Of a DNA stretch of 64,000 nt, positions 36,900-47,190 are shown one piece after another. The DNA lies in contig JAKJJU010000008.1 in the NCBI GenBank assembly GCA_021713295.1, positions 1 to 64,000 of the forward strand, given 5' to 3'. The DNA comes from Thiotrichales bacterium 19S3-11. Its GTDB lineage: Bacteria; Pseudomonadota; Gammaproteobacteria; Francisellales; Francisellaceae. Every line of letters begins with the position of its first letter. The first letter of the stretch is position 1. Made by a program: the position numbers and the translations under genes. Below the pieces are notes generated by a model. It searched no databases. It was not told the DNA's origin and worked only from the letters and a program-made list of their open reading frames with translations.

Positions 36900-39218
36900 A
36901 TGAGCAAAAATTTAGTAATTGTCGAATCGCCGGCAAAATCAAAAACCATCGAAAAATATTTAGGAAAAGACTTTGAAGTGCTTGCATCCTACGGACATGT
37001 AAGAGACTTACCTTCTAAAGAGTCTTCTATTGAACCAGATAATGATTTCCTTATGCATTATCAGGTTATTGAGCGAAATGCTCGACATTTAGAGGCTATC
37101 AAAAAAGCAGCGAAGAAATCAGAAACCATCTATCTTGCAACTGACCCGGATCGCGAAGGTGAAGCAATTTCATGGCATGTTTGTGAGGTACTAAAAGATG
37201 CGGGCTTATTAGAAAATAAAATAGTGCAGCGCATCGTTTTCCATGAAATCACAAAAAAAGCAGTGCAAGATGCCATTGCAAATCCGCGCACACTCTCTAA
37301 TGAAATGATTAATGCACAACAAGCACGCCGCGCTTTAGATTTTCTTGTCGGATTTAACTTATCACCACTACTTTGGAAAAAAGTTCAACGCGGCTTATCT
37401 GCTGGACGAGTACAAAGCCCAGCATTACGCCTAATTGTTGAACGTGAAATTGAAATTGAAGCATTTATTACCCAAGAATATTGGAGTATTCATGCCAATG
37501 TTTCAGCAAAAGATCAGCCGTTTGATGCACACTTAACCATTTTTAATAACAATAAACTTGAAAAGTTTGATATCTCTGATGAAACTCAAGCAAAAACAGT
37601 TGTTGAAGCAATTGATCAGACAGCAGAAGGCAAACTAACGGTTTCAAATGTTGAGAGAAAACAACGAAAACGTCAACCTTCTCCACCATTTACAACGTCT
37701 ACTTTACAGCAAGAAGCTTCGCGTAAGCTTGGCTTTAGCACCAAACGTACCATGATGGTTGCTCAGCAACTATATGAAGGTATCGACTTAAAAGGTGAAG
37801 GACCTGTCGGTTTGATCACCTATATGCGTACCGACTCTGTTAACCTCTCTAACGATGCTATTGATGAAATTCGCCAATACATACAAGATAAATTTGATAG
37901 TAAAATGCTACCTGATAGCCCTAGACTATTTAAAACAAAGTCAAAAAGCGCACAAGAAGCACATGAAGCAATTCGCCCAAGTAGCGTGTTACGCCACCCT
38001 GATGAATTAAAATCAATACTAAGTGCTGACCAATTGAAACTATATACACTCATTTGGAAACGAACGGTTGCCTGTCAGATGATGCATGCAGTGATTAATA
38101 CACTAAGCATCGATTTAAATGCTAGAGAAAAACATATTTTTAGAGCGTCAGGTTCTACCATTAAAGAACCCGGATTTATGGCTGTATATCAAGAAACAAA
38201 AGAGGCTAAGAAAGACTCTGAAGAAATGGACAAACAAAATTTACCTGACTTAGCCATTGGTGATTTAGTTGATTTATTAGAAATTATACCTAAACAGCAT
38301 TTCACTGAGCCACCACCACGCTATAGTGAAGCAGGTTTAGTTAAAGCATTAGAAGAATATGGTATTGGCCGACCATCCACTTATGTTGCGATTATTTCAA
38401 CGCTACAACAACGTGGTTATGCTGAAATCAAACAAAAACGTTTTCACCCAACTGATATTGGACGTATTGTTAACAAGTTCTTAGTTGAATACTTCCCTCG
38501 CTATATCGACTATGGGTTTACAGCAAAACTTGAAGATGCATTAGATGAAATATCCTGTGGCGAAAAAGAATGGATTCCATTAATGCATGACTTTTGGAAG
38601 CCATTTAAAGAGCAAGTCCAAACCATTGATCAATCAGTTAAAAAAAGCGATGTTACTCAAGAGGCCATCGATGAAAACTGCCCTCAATGCGATAGCCAAT
38701 TAATGATTCGCCTAGGTAAACGTGGTCGGTTTATTGGTTGTTCAAATTACCCTGAGTGTGATTACACAAGAAATTTGCAGACGGATAATCAGGAGGATGA
38801 CGAATCAAATGAACCTGAAATCGTAGCCGATAGAAAATGCCCTGAATGTCAACATGACCTATTAATCAAACAAGGCCGCTACGGAAAATTTATTGGCTGT
38901 TCAAATTATCCTAATTGCAAGCATATGGAACCATTAGAAAAGCCAAAAGATACCGGTGTTCACTGCCCTAAATGTAAAACAGGTGAAATTGTTGAGAAAA
39001 AATCCCGTAGAGGCAAGGTGTTTTATGCATGCAATGGTTACCCGAAATGTAAATATTCGCTGTGGTATCCACCACATGATGAAGCTTGCCCAAAATGCAA
39101 CTGGCCCATTGTTATCATTAAAACAACCAAAAAACGTGGTGTAGAAAAACTTTGCCCTCAAGAAGATTGTGATTTTTGTGAGGTATTAGAGTCTGCAAAA
39201 GAGAATGAAAAAGAGTAA
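36900..39218 (+). CDS. topA: DNA topoisomerase I
   Basis: Relaxes negative supercoils (type IA), 772 residues. The Toprim domain begins NLVIVESPAKSKTIEKYLG with LATDPDREGEAISWH; the active-site Tyr is in GLITYMRTDSVNL; then GLVKALEEYGIGRPSTYV. The C-terminus has three clear C4 zinc ribbons (CPQC...CSNYPEC, CPEC...CSNYPNC, CPKC...CNGYPKC) and a fourth partial one. It begins 175 bases after the TA pair, on the same strand but unrelated. Confidence 0.99.
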   Translation: MSKNLVIVESPAKSKTIEKYLGKDFEVLASYGHVRDLPSKESSIEPDNDFLMHYQVIERNARHLEAIKKAAKKSETIYLATDPDREGEAISWHVCEVLKDAGLLENKIVQRIVFHEITKKAVQDAIANPRTLSNEMINAQQARRALDFLVGFNLSPLLWKKVQRGLSAGRVQSPALRLIVEREIEIEAFITQEYWSIHANVSAKDQPFDAHLTIFNNNKLEKFDISDETQAKTVVEAIDQTAEGKLTVSNVERKQRKRQPSPPFTTSTLQQEASRKLGFSTKRTMMVAQQLYEGIDLKGEGPVGLITYMRTDSVNLSNDAIDEIRQYIQDKFDSKMLPDSPRLFKTKSKSAQEAHEAIRPSSVLRHPDELKSILSADQLKLYTLIWKRTVACQMMHAVINTLSIDLNAREKHIFRASGSTIKEPGFMAVYQETKEAKKDSEEMDKQNLPDLAIGDLVDLLEIIPKQHFTEPPPRYSEAGLVKALEEYGIGRPSTYVAIISTLQQRGYAEIKQKRFHPTDIGRIVNKFLVEYFPRYIDYGFTAKLEDALDEISCGEKEWIPLMHDFWKPFKEQVQTIDQSVKKSDVTQEAIDENCPQCDSQLMIRLGKRGRFIGCSNYPECDYTRNLQTDNQEDDESNEPEIVADRKCPECQHDLLIKQGRYGKFIGCSNYPNCKHMEPLEKPKDTGVHCPKCKTGEIVEKKSRRGKVFYACNGYPKCKYSLWYPPHDEACPKCNWPIVIIKTTKKRGVEKLCPQEDCDFCEVLESAKENEKE

Positions 39219-39300
39219 ATCTTTTCTTAAAACCATGCTACACCTGAGCTAAATCTATGCTAAAATAGCATCGTTTGACACAAACTAAATAGCCATTAAC

Positions 39301-39861
39301 ATGAATGACCTTAAATTATTCGATAAATTAAAAAAAATTAAGCTGATTATTTATGACGTTGATGGCGTTATGACTGATGGCCGTATTATTTTAGGCAACC
39401 ATCCAGATGATGAATTAAAACACTTTAATGTTAAAGATGGTTTAGGAATCAAGCTCCTACAAAAGCTTGGCATTAAACAAGTTATTTTAACTGGCAAACA
39501 AAGTACATTAGTTGAAAAACGCTTCACTCACTTAGGCATTGATGCTATTTATCAAGGTAGAGGCAACAAAATTAAAACGTTTGAAGAAATCATAGCTAGA
39601 TTTCACATCAAGGCTGATGCAATTCTAATGGTTGGTGATGATTTGCCTGATCTAGCATTAATGAAACGCTGTGGATGCAGTATTACCGTTAATGACGCGC
39701 ATCCTTGGCTATTTGAATACGTTGATTACATTAGCAAAGCTAAAGGTGGCAAAGGCGCCGTTAGAGAAATTACCGATCTAATTTTATCGGCACACCATTT
39801 AAAGGAAAAAATTATACAAGATTTCATCGAATTTGGTGAGGCCAAAATCAATGTTCTTTAG
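39301..39861 (+). CDS. kdsC: 3-deoxy-D-manno-octulosonate 8-phosphate phosphatase
   Basis: HAD-family phosphatase that makes free KDO for LPS. It is 186 residues, standard. The nucleophile Asp19 and Asp21 are in IIYDVDGVMTDGRI; motif II VILTGKQS; motif III/IV MVGDDLPDLALM. It starts the kdsC-lptC-lptA-lptB run and overlaps lptC by 11 bases. Confidence 0.97.
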   Translation: MNDLKLFDKLKKIKLIIYDVDGVMTDGRIILGNHPDDELKHFNVKDGLGIKLLQKLGIKQVILTGKQSTLVEKRFTHLGIDAIYQGRGNKIKTFEEIIARFHIKADAILMVGDDLPDLALMKRCGCSITVNDAHPWLFEYVDYISKAKGGKGAVREITDLILSAHHLKEKIIQDFIEFGEAKINVL

Positions 39862-40444
39862 TAAACGATCTGTCGCATCAACCCTAGTATTGGCAGCGCT
39901 TGTTGGCTTTACTAGCTGGCTTACCATTGAATCATCAGGAACATTTCACAGCAAACAAAAACTACCAAATGACTTTGTTACGAATGTCGCAACGGATACA
40001 ACCTTATACCAAATGAATGAAAAAGGATCACTTCGTTATAAAGCATTTGCAACTCATCTTGAAAAATTTGCTAATGATGATGTTGACATGACACAAGTAA
40101 ACATGACTATGGAACCACAAAAACCCGGAGATTTACCATGGAATATTGTCTCTAACCATGGATATTTATCTGATAAAAATAACAAGTTAAAACTATGGGG
40201 TAATGTTGTTATTACGCGCCCAGGCAACGGCAAAGACAAGCCACCTTTAAAAATAACAACGTCACTTTTGTATGTATATCCTAATAAAGATTATGCAGAA
40301 ACTGATAAGTTCGTTAAAATGGAGCAAGTTGGCAGTAAAAATGTTATTACTGGTGTTGGCATGAAAGCACACATGCATCCTGAAAAAATACAACTACTAT
40401 CCAAGGTAAAATCATATTATGAAAGCAGCAAAAACGATCGTTAG
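39851..40444 (+). CDS. lptC: LPS export bitopic protein LptC
   Basis: Bridge protein that receives LPS from LptB2FG and passes it to LptA. One N-terminal membrane helix (about 8-24, ASTLVLAALVGFTSWL) is followed by a periplasmic beta-jellyroll. ATG 39851 (197 residues) is supported by GGTGAGG nine bases upstream, inside kdsC; the TTG at 39833 is rejected. It overlaps lptA by 26 bases. Sequence similarity within LptC is low, but the position is decisive. Confidence 0.92.
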   Translation: MFFSKRSVASTLVLAALVGFTSWLTIESSGTFHSKQKLPNDFVTNVATDTTLYQMNEKGSLRYKAFATHLEKFANDDVDMTQVNMTMEPQKPGDLPWNIVSNHGYLSDKNNKLKLWGNVVITRPGNGKDKPPLKITTSLLYVYPNKDYAETDKFVKMEQVGSKNVITGVGMKAHMHPEKIQLLSKVKSYYESSKNDR

Positions 40445-41171
40445 CGTACTCAATCTGGCATTATTAGTTTTTGTACCGACTACATTACTGGCTCAAGAAG
40501 AAAATTCCACCAGTAATTTTTTTGGCAAAGATGCCGCTCAGGACGGACCTATCACCATTTGTAGTGATGAATTACACTATGATCAAAGCCAGAATACTCT
40601 AATCTATCAAGGTAATGTTATTATCATGCAAATTAAAGATATTAAACTTTACTGCGGCCCTATTGATAAAGATGAAAACAGCAACACTAAAACTACGGCC
40701 TCATTTTGGGTAAAACCAAGTGGCCAAAATACAAATTATAATACGCTACAGCAAAAAGAGCTCAATATAGCAAAGTCACTGTGCAAACAGCAAGGCAAAT
40801 GCCGTTATATGAGTGGACAGAAATTAATTGTCTATTTAAATGAAGCTGGAAAAGCAAAAGAAATACAGCTACTTGTCGATGACCAAAAGTCCAAGCTACC
40901 TGTTGCCAAATATTACTCGCTATCCACTGATGATAAAAATAAACAAACCCCTTCATATGCATACAGTAAAATTATGCAGTTTGAACCTCAACAAAATTTA
41001 CTTACTTTGAAAAAAAATGCATTTGTCCAACAGAAACACAATAGTTTTTCTGGCGAAAAAATAACTTATAATACGCAAACAGAAGTAGTTAATGTCCCTA
41101 AACAAGATTACCAGCGCGCGACAATGATTATTTCTCAGGAAGAAACAAAGCAAGTCAAGGATACCAAATAG
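40419..41171 (+). CDS. lptA: periplasmic LPS transport protein LptA
   Basis: A 250-residue exported protein with a signal peptide (core [17 protein letters not shown], cleavage near residue 25). The OstA/LptA domain is recognisable at [20 protein letters not shown] and GNVIIMQ, which strings into a beta-jellyroll bridge across the periplasm. It is longer than E. coli LptA (185) because of an insert in the middle. It ends 2 bases before lptB. Confidence 0.92.
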   Translation: MKAAKTIVSVLNLALLVFVPTTLLAQEENSTSNFFGKDAAQDGPITICSDELHYDQSQNTLIYQGNVIIMQIKDIKLYCGPIDKDENSNTKTTASFWVKPSGQNTNYNTLQQKELNIAKSLCKQQGKCRYMSGQKLIVYLNEAGKAKEIQLLVDDQKSKLPVAKYYSLSTDDKNKQTPSYAYSKIMQFEPQQNLLTLKKNAFVQQKHNSFSGEKITYNTQTEVVNVPKQDYQRATMIISQEETKQVKDTK

Positions 41172-41173
41172 TC

Positions 41174-41920
41174 ATGAATACAGCCTTGAATAAAACACAT
41201 ACATTAAAAGCAGAAGGTTTAGCTAAGCGTTATAAAAAACGCTGGGTTGTTCGTGATGTCTCTATTGAAATAGCTAGCGGCGAAATTGTTGGCTTGCTTG
41301 GCCCAAATGGTGCTGGTAAAACAACTTCATTCTATATGATTGTTGGCTTAATTCGCGCAAATAAGGGTAAGGTTTCTTTAGATGGCAATGACATAACAAG
41401 TGCACCAATTCATTGGCGTGCTCGCCAAGGTATCGGTTATCTACCACAAGAAGCATCCGTATTTCGAAAGTTAACCGTCGAGCAAAATATCATGGCAATA
41501 TTAGAAACACGTAAGGAATTAACCAAAGCACAGCGTAAAAAGCGGCTAGATGAGCTATTAAATGAATTCAGCCTTGACCACATCAGGACAAACCTTGGCA
41601 TGAGCTTATCAGGCGGAGAAAGACGACGCACTGAGATTGCAAGAGCGCTTGCAACCTCTCCTCAGTTTATTTTATTGGATGAGCCATTTGCCGGAGTTGA
41701 CCCAATTTCCGTTATTGATATTAAAAAAAATATTACTTATCTAAAAAACAAAGGCATTGGTGTATTAATTACTGATCACAATGTCAGAGAAACTCTAGAT
41801 ATTTGTGAACGAGCTTATATTGTTAATGCAGGCAGTATCATTTCTTCAGGTACACCAGAGGCCATTCTTAATAATGAACAAGTCAGACGTGTTTACCTTG
41901 GTGAGCAATTTAGCCTCTAA
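41174..41920 (+). CDS. lptB: LPS export ATPase LptB
   Basis: ATPase of the LptB2FGC transporter, 248 residues. Walker A GPNGAGKT, signature [16 protein letters not shown], Walker [14 protein letters not shown] and H-loop [11 protein letters not shown], all in the LptB form. It ends the operon; rpoN, which often follows, is absent, and an outer-membrane protein gene comes next. Confidence 0.98.
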   Translation: MNTALNKTHTLKAEGLAKRYKKRWVVRDVSIEIASGEIVGLLGPNGAGKTTSFYMIVGLIRANKGKVSLDGNDITSAPIHWRARQGIGYLPQEASVFRKLTVEQNIMAILETRKELTKAQRKKRLDELLNEFSLDHIRTNLGMSLSGGERRRTEIARALATSPQFILLDEPFAGVDPISVIDIKKNITYLKNKGIGVLITDHNVRETLDICERAYIVNAGSIISSGTPEAILNNEQVRRVYLGEQFSL

Positions 41921-42001
41921 ATTTAGCTTAATAATTATTTTTATCTAAAAAATCATTAAAATTTAAAAATTCAGATACTTAGCTGGTATTTTTACTGCTC
42001 T

Positions 42002-42007
42002 TATACT
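42002..42007 (+). promoter_or_regulatory. candidate -10 of the first beta-barrel gene
   Basis: TATACT, with TTAGCT 17 bases upstream as a weak -35. It is followed by a strong AAGGAGG ribosome site (42040-42046), 7 bases before the ATG, which suggests high expression. Confidence 0.4.
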
Positions 42008-42053
42008 ACGTTTAAATGGAAAGATTGAAAAACTGTCATAAGGAGGCAGACTA

Positions 42054-42845
42054 ATGCTGAAAAAAATATCACTCTCAACCATCCTACCTGCACTTCTGAT
42101 AGCAAGCTCACCTGCCATAGCAGATCAAGAGGTAGTCACACCAGCAACAAGCTCATCAGGTATGGAAGCACAAGCAGTTAATGACAGTAGCCAATCAACA
42201 ACTTCTACTGCAAACGCTGCAGCTAAATCAAGCGATGCAGCATCTGCAAATGCAAAACCAATGCATCATCAATCCATGTACTATAACTATGATGAACTTC
42301 CAAAGCCTAAACGCTACGTTCCTCCTCCAGCATTCCATTTAATTGTTGGTGGCCAACTAGGTTATGGCTTTTTAAATTCTGATGATGTCAGCGGCTATAC
42401 GAATGACGATGATGGAAACATTTTTGGTGGTGTTTTCGTCGGTGGAGACTACATGTGGAATCCTCACTTCGCTACCGGCCTTCAAATTGGATACTACTAT
42501 GGTAATGACTTATTTAAATATCAAGGCAATGGTGGCCTTGATGATGCAAAAGTAAAAGATACAATGGTTGTACCACTTCTTGCAACGGCAAAAGTATTAC
42601 TACCATGGAATTTTAATATATTTATCAAAGGTGGTATAGCTTATGTTAACCAAGATATAGAAGATACAGCACATGTTAGTTACAATGGTGTTCTATCTGG
42701 TGGTATTGGTTATAGTTGGCATAATTGGGATTTATTTGCTGAATACATGTATGTCTTTGGTCAAGAAGATGCATTTGGCGATCAACAAAGAACCTTACCA
42801 ATTAATGCGATAACACTTGGTTTAAGTTATGCTTTTCCTATCTAA
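42054..42845 (+). CDS. outer-membrane beta-barrel protein (opacity/OmpA-like)
   Basis: A 263-residue protein with a clear signal peptide (MLKKISLSTILPALLIASSPAIA, cleavage after about residue 23). A Ser/Thr/Ala-rich low-complexity linker (about 25-75) precedes a barrel of about eight amphipathic strands starting FHLIVGGQLGYGF and ending in an aromatic-hydrophobic C-terminal strand, ITLGLSYAFPI. Function is not assignable. It is paralogous in layout to the next gene. Confidence 0.82.
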   Translation: MLKKISLSTILPALLIASSPAIADQEVVTPATSSSGMEAQAVNDSSQSTTSTANAAAKSSDAASANAKPMHHQSMYYNYDELPKPKRYVPPPAFHLIVGGQLGYGFLNSDDVSGYTNDDDGNIFGGVFVGGDYMWNPHFATGLQIGYYYGNDLFKYQGNGGLDDAKVKDTMVVPLLATAKVLLPWNFNIFIKGGIAYVNQDIEDTAHVSYNGVLSGGIGYSWHNWDLFAEYMYVFGQEDAFGDQQRTLPINAITLGLSYAFPI

Positions 42846-42877
42846 TAAATAATATTTTTTAATATATCTTTTGAATT

Positions 42878-42904
42878 GCCACTGGATTAACACCAGTGGC
42901 TTTT
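42878..42904 (+). terminator. intrinsic terminator after the first beta-barrel gene
   Basis: GCCACTGG (42878-42885) pairs with CCAGTGGC (42893-42900) around a 7-base loop, followed by TTTT. Confidence 0.8.
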
Positions 42905-42952
42905 GTATACTTGATGCATCCAATTTGACCAACTAAACAAGGAGAACTTTCG

Positions 42953-43699
42953 ATGTTTAGACAAACTGCAATTGCCTCAGCCATTATTCTAAGTGCAACG
43001 TCACTAGCGCTAGCTGACCAAGGAGATACGATTGTTTCACGAAATCAAGTCAGCCTAAACTCTTCTGATCTATCTCAAAGTAATTTAGATCACGATCAAT
43101 ACCTATATACTCCGAAAAAGACCAAACAAGTTTCTGGATTCTATATTGGTGCTCAATTAGGTGGTGCAACGCTTAATTCAAATAATTCCTCATTTGCTAC
43201 AAGCACCTCAGGTGACATTTCAAAAGACAATGGTAATTTATATACCGGTATCACTTTAGGGTTTAACTATGCTATTAATGACATGTTTGGCGTTGGTGTA
43301 GAGACAGGCTATAACTATGGTTATGAATTAAATAAATTAAGCGTCTCTGGCAAATCAGCCGATATCAGTGTTAGCACTATACCACTATTTTTAACAGGGA
43401 ACTTAATGTTCTCAACAGGCTTTAATCTATTTGCTAAAATTGGTGGAGCATATGTAAGGGAGTCTAACTCTGGCTTTGATAATACAACCTTAGCCGTATC
43501 AAATGGCGATGGCACAGCAAACGCATTTAACTTTGCATTTGGCCTAGGTGCTGGTTACTTCATTAATAATTTCAACATTAAGGTAGAATATGATTACATT
43601 GCTGGAAATAGTAACCCAACAAGTGACAGTGCAACATTCCCGATTAATGCACTAACACTAGGCGTTACCTATACATTTCCAAGCGCTATTCAATTCTAA
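42953..43699 (+). CDS. outer-membrane beta-barrel protein, second copy
   Basis: A 248-residue secreted barrel protein. The signal peptide is MFRQTAIASAIILSATSLALA. The barrel begins SGFYIGAQLGGATL and ends INALTLGVTYTFPSAI, close to the ending of the upstream protein (INAITLGLSYAFPI), so the two are likely ancient duplicates. AAGGAG is 8 bases before the ATG. It is separated from the first gene by a terminator and convergent with sufD. Confidence 0.82.
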   Translation: MFRQTAIASAIILSATSLALADQGDTIVSRNQVSLNSSDLSQSNLDHDQYLYTPKKTKQVSGFYIGAQLGGATLNSNNSSFATSTSGDISKDNGNLYTGITLGFNYAINDMFGVGVETGYNYGYELNKLSVSGKSADISVSTIPLFLTGNLMFSTGFNLFAKIGGAYVRESNSGFDNTTLAVSNGDGTANAFNFAFGLGAGYFINNFNIKVEYDYIAGNSNPTSDSATFPINALTLGVTYTFPSAIQF

Positions 43700-43723
43700 A
43701 TAAGATTTAAAATCAAAATTTCT

Positions 43724-44938
43724 TTACTTATAATAATTTTCTACTTTCTTTATTAAGCTTGCTTTTAGCACGTCCTGCTTGTCACAGCTAAAATTATCAA
43801 TAACAGCACCTAAAAAGGCTTCTGTTAGTAACTCTTTTGCTTTAGATTCCGATACTCCTCGCGATTGCATATAAAATAATGCCTGCTCATCTAATTGACC
43901 AATCGTTGCTCCATGGGTGCACTGTACATCATCTGAATAAATTTCAAGCTCAGGCTTTGTATTAATAGCTGCCGTTGTATCAAATAATAAATTATTAGAA
44001 CGCTGGTGAGCTGAAATACCTTTTATATTCGCATCCACAATCGCTTTAGGATTACAAACAAATACGGCCTTATTGGCTGCAATTGCTACAACATCAACAT
44101 TGCTTATCGTATTTGATGCATGATGCTCAACGATAATATGATAATCAACATGAGACTTATCTGTTATTAACCCAGCCGCCATAAGATTACAGCTTGAGCC
44201 TACTTCATTCAAATGCACATGAATATCTTCTCTAAATAACTTTGACTCTAATGCCACATGATTATACTCAAACTGACTATCCTTTGATTGATAAATGTGC
44301 AAGCCATGAATATTAAATACATTGGATGGTTCAAATGCTAAATTATTCATATAAACAAGAGAAGATGCTTGATGAAGTTTTATTGATGTTAATGCATTAA
44401 AAACAATACTATCTTTGCATAAGGATAGCACTTTTTCATGAACTTCAGCTGTAGCATTCTCTCTAAGGGAAACCTCTAAAAGTGGCTGAACCCAACGCTG
44501 TTGCGAACGCTCAGATAAAATATGTAATAGGGTCAATGGCTCTTTTAAGGTTGCATTGATAGATACTGAAATTACTCGCGTATTTGACTTGGTATTTATT
44601 CTTGCCATGGAATGTAGATGTGCATCAATCTTTGTCAACAAATCAACTTCAGATTCATCAACTATAATATCAGCATCAAACTGAGATAACCCTAATTCTA
44701 AGAAACCATCAACCAGCACCAACCGGTTAGGGTGTTCTGATAACTTTAATTGCATTTCTGAGTCAATTTCTAGTTTTTCAGTCGAGCTTATAACGCCCTT
44801 GAAAGAAACATCATTTAAAATACGTGATAAATCAGTATATTTCCAACGTTCATCTGACCTTTTGGGCAGCGTATTTTCTTGTAAAGCTGAACTAGTTTGC
44901 GTTTGGCTTAGTTTCTGTTTCAATATATCCTCAGTCAT
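43724..44938 (-). CDS. sufD: SufD, SufBCD scaffold subunit
   Basis: Partner of SufB in the iron-sulfur scaffold, 404 residues from ATG 44938 (GAAGGAA is about 8 bases upstream). A longer start would overlap sufC. The N-terminal helical part has LPKRSDERWKYTDLS and the C-terminal beta-helix DDVQCTHGATIGQLDEQALFY with its conserved His. It is last of sufR-like/B/C/D. Confidence 0.95.
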   Translation of the reverse strand: MTEDILKQKLSQTQTSSALQENTLPKRSDERWKYTDLSRILNDVSFKGVISSTEKLEIDSEMQLKLSEHPNRLVLVDGFLELGLSQFDADIIVDESEVDLLTKIDAHLHSMARINTKSNTRVISVSINATLKEPLTLLHILSERSQQRWVQPLLEVSLRENATAEVHEKVLSLCKDSIVFNALTSIKLHQASSLVYMNNLAFEPSNVFNIHGLHIYQSKDSQFEYNHVALESKLFREDIHVHLNEVGSSCNLMAAGLITDKSHVDYHIIVEHHASNTISNVDVVAIAANKAVFVCNPKAIVDANIKGISAHQRSNNLLFDTTAAINTKPELEIYSDDVQCTHGATIGQLDEQALFYMQSRGVSESKAKELLTEAFLGAVIDNFSCDKQDVLKASLIKKVENYYK

Positions 44939-44952
44939 TACTAAATTTCCTT

Positions 44953-45699
44953 CTACGCCAACTCTTTTAACCAAGCATAACCTTTATCTTCCAATTCTAG
45001 TGCTAATGATTTATCACCAGAACGAACAATATGACCATTTGCTAAAACATGCACATAATCAGGCTCAATATAATCTAATAGCCTTTGATAATGCGTAATA
45101 ACTATAAAACTACGCTTTTGATTGCGCATAATATTAGCAGCTTTTGCTACAATACGAAGCGCATCAATATCAAGTCCAGAGTCAGTTTCATCCAAAACAC
45201 ACAACGCCGGTTCAAGCATCAACATTTGCAACATTTCATTACGTTTTTTTTCTCCGCCGGAAAAACCTTCGTTCACGCCACGCTGCATAAATTTTTGCTG
45301 CATTTCTAAAAGTGCCATTTTCTCTTTAAGTGTTTTCATAAACCCAATGGCATCTAACTCTGTTTCATTTCTTATCTTGCGTAAACTATTTACAGCTGTT
45401 TTTAAAAACTGTGTGTTACTAACACCTGGAATTTCTACTGGATACTGGAAAGCAAGAAAAATACCTAAGGCAGCTCTTGCTTGAGGAGATAACTCTAGTA
45501 TATTTTCTCCATCAAATAAAATTTCACCCTCAGTAATATCATAATCTTTGCGACCAGCAAGTACATTTCCTAAAGTACTTTTTCCAGCTCCATTAGGCCC
45601 CATAATTGCATGTACAGTACCTGGTTGAATCGTTAGGTTCAGATTTTTCAAAATGGGTTTATCATCAACGTTAACATGTAAATTTTTGATTTCTAACAT
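44953..45699 (-). CDS. sufC: SufC, ATPase of the SufBCD complex
   Basis: A 248-residue ABC-type ATPase without membrane partner. Walker A GPNGAGKS, signature FSGGEKKRNEMLQMLML and Walker B LCVLDETDSGLDIDA, all in the SufC form. It lies between sufB and sufD. Confidence 0.98.
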   Translation of the reverse strand: MLEIKNLHVNVDDKPILKNLNLTIQPGTVHAIMGPNGAGKSTLGNVLAGRKDYDITEGEILFDGENILELSPQARAALGIFLAFQYPVEIPGVSNTQFLKTAVNSLRKIRNETELDAIGFMKTLKEKMALLEMQQKFMQRGVNEGFSGGEKKRNEMLQMLMLEPALCVLDETDSGLDIDALRIVAKAANIMRNQKRSFIVITHYQRLLDYIEPDYVHVLANGHIVRSGDKSLALELEDKGYAWLKELA

Positions 45700-45741
45700 T
45701 TGTTTTTTCCTATTATCAATCTCAGTAAAATCAGTTTTAAT

Positions 45742-47178
45742 TTAGCCGACTGCACCTTCTAAACTTACTTCCATAAGTTTTTGTGCTTCAACAGCAAATT
45801 CAAGTGGTAACTTTTTAAATACATCCTTACAAAACCCATTAACAATCATTGCAATTGCATCCTCTTCAGATAAACCCCGTTGTTGACAATAATACATTTG
45901 ATCGTCTGATATTTTTGAAGTAGTTGCCTCATGTTCAATTTGAGCATTTGGATGTTTGGATTCTATATATGGGTAGGTATGTGCACCACAATGATGTCCA
46001 ATTAGTAATGAATCACATTGTGAAAAATTACGCGCATCATCTGCAGTTGGTAATACCTTAACTAGACCACGATAAGCATTCTGTGCTTTGCCTGCTGATA
46101 TACCCTTAGAGATAATGGTACTTTTTGTATGCTTACCCATATGAATCATTTTCGTCCCTGTGTCTGCTTGCTGAGCATGCCTTGTTAGGGCCACTGAATA
46201 AAACTCACCAACTGAATAGTCGCCTTTTAAAATAACACTTGGGTATTTCCACGTAATTGACGAACCTGTCTCAACTTGAGTCCATGAAATTTTAGCATGA
46301 TTACCCTTACAAATACCGCGTTTGGTAACAAAATTGTAAATACCACCTTTACCATCTTTATCACCCGGATACCAATTTTGGACTGTTGAATATTTTATTT
46401 CTGCATTTTCCAGTGCAACTAACTCTACTACCGCTGCATGAAGTTGGTTTTCATCACGCATTGGTGCTGTGCAACCTTCTAAATAGCTGACATAGCTACC
46501 TTCATCTGCAACAATTAGCGTACGCTCAAACTGGCCTGTATTTTGAGCATTAATTCTAAAATAAGTCGACAACTCTAGCGGACAACGCACACCTTTAGGA
46601 ATATATACAAATGAACCATCACTAAATACGGCAGAATTTAACGCGGCGAAGTAGTTATCACCTTGTGGAACCACTGAGCCTAAATACTTCTGAATAAGTT
46701 GTGGGTATTCTTGCAATGCTTCAGATATTGGACAAAAAATAACACCCGCTTCTTTTAACTTTTCTTTAAACGTTGTCACAACTGAAACAGAGTCAAAGAC
46801 AGCATCCACTGCCACGCCTGCAAGCATCTCTTGCTCATGCAGTGGAATACCAAGTTTCTTATAGGTTTCTAATAATTCAGGGTCAACTTCATCTAAACTT
46901 TTTGGACGATCTTCATCAGATTTTGGCGCAGCATAATAACTGATAGCCTGATAATCGATGGGTTCATAATCTACATGCGCCCAAGTTGGCTCTGTCATTT
47001 TAAGCCATTTACGATAGGCTTCAAGACGCCAGTTTAACATAAATTCTGGCTCTTTCTTCTTTAGAGAAAGCGCTCGAATTGTATCTTCATTTAAGCCAGG
47101 CTTAAACAACTCCTGTTCTATATCTGTTACAAATCCATGTTCGTAATCACCTTTAACTAGGTGTTCATATTTACTCAT
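45742..47178 (-). CDS. sufB: SufB, iron-sulfur scaffold subunit
   Basis: Core scaffold on which the cluster is built, 478 residues. Family blocks: [40 protein letters not shown] with the conserved Cys, and [17 protein letters not shown]. Length is normal. It is 12 bases downstream of the regulator gene. Confidence 0.98.
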   Translation of the reverse strand: MSKYEHLVKGDYEHGFVTDIEQELFKPGLNEDTIRALSLKKKEPEFMLNWRLEAYRKWLKMTEPTWAHVDYEPIDYQAISYYAAPKSDEDRPKSLDEVDPELLETYKKLGIPLHEQEMLAGVAVDAVFDSVSVVTTFKEKLKEAGVIFCPISEALQEYPQLIQKYLGSVVPQGDNYFAALNSAVFSDGSFVYIPKGVRCPLELSTYFRINAQNTGQFERTLIVADEGSYVSYLEGCTAPMRDENQLHAAVVELVALENAEIKYSTVQNWYPGDKDGKGGIYNFVTKRGICKGNHAKISWTQVETGSSITWKYPSVILKGDYSVGEFYSVALTRHAQQADTGTKMIHMGKHTKSTIISKGISAGKAQNAYRGLVKVLPTADDARNFSQCDSLLIGHHCGAHTYPYIESKHPNAQIEHEATTSKISDDQMYYCQQRGLSEEDAIAMIVNGFCKDVFKKLPLEFAVEAQKLMEVSLEGAVG

Positions 47179-47190
47179 TTAAATCCAACC

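Noticed and set aside
39251-39282. ATGCTA/TAGCAT hairpin and TTGACA before kdsC as a promoter
   Set aside because: The TTGACA is too close to the ATG for a -10 at the right spacing; the hairpin is short and may be chance.
45122-45484. Forward-strand 120-codon open frame opposite sufC
   Set aside because: Antisense shadow of sufC; no ribosome site or homology.
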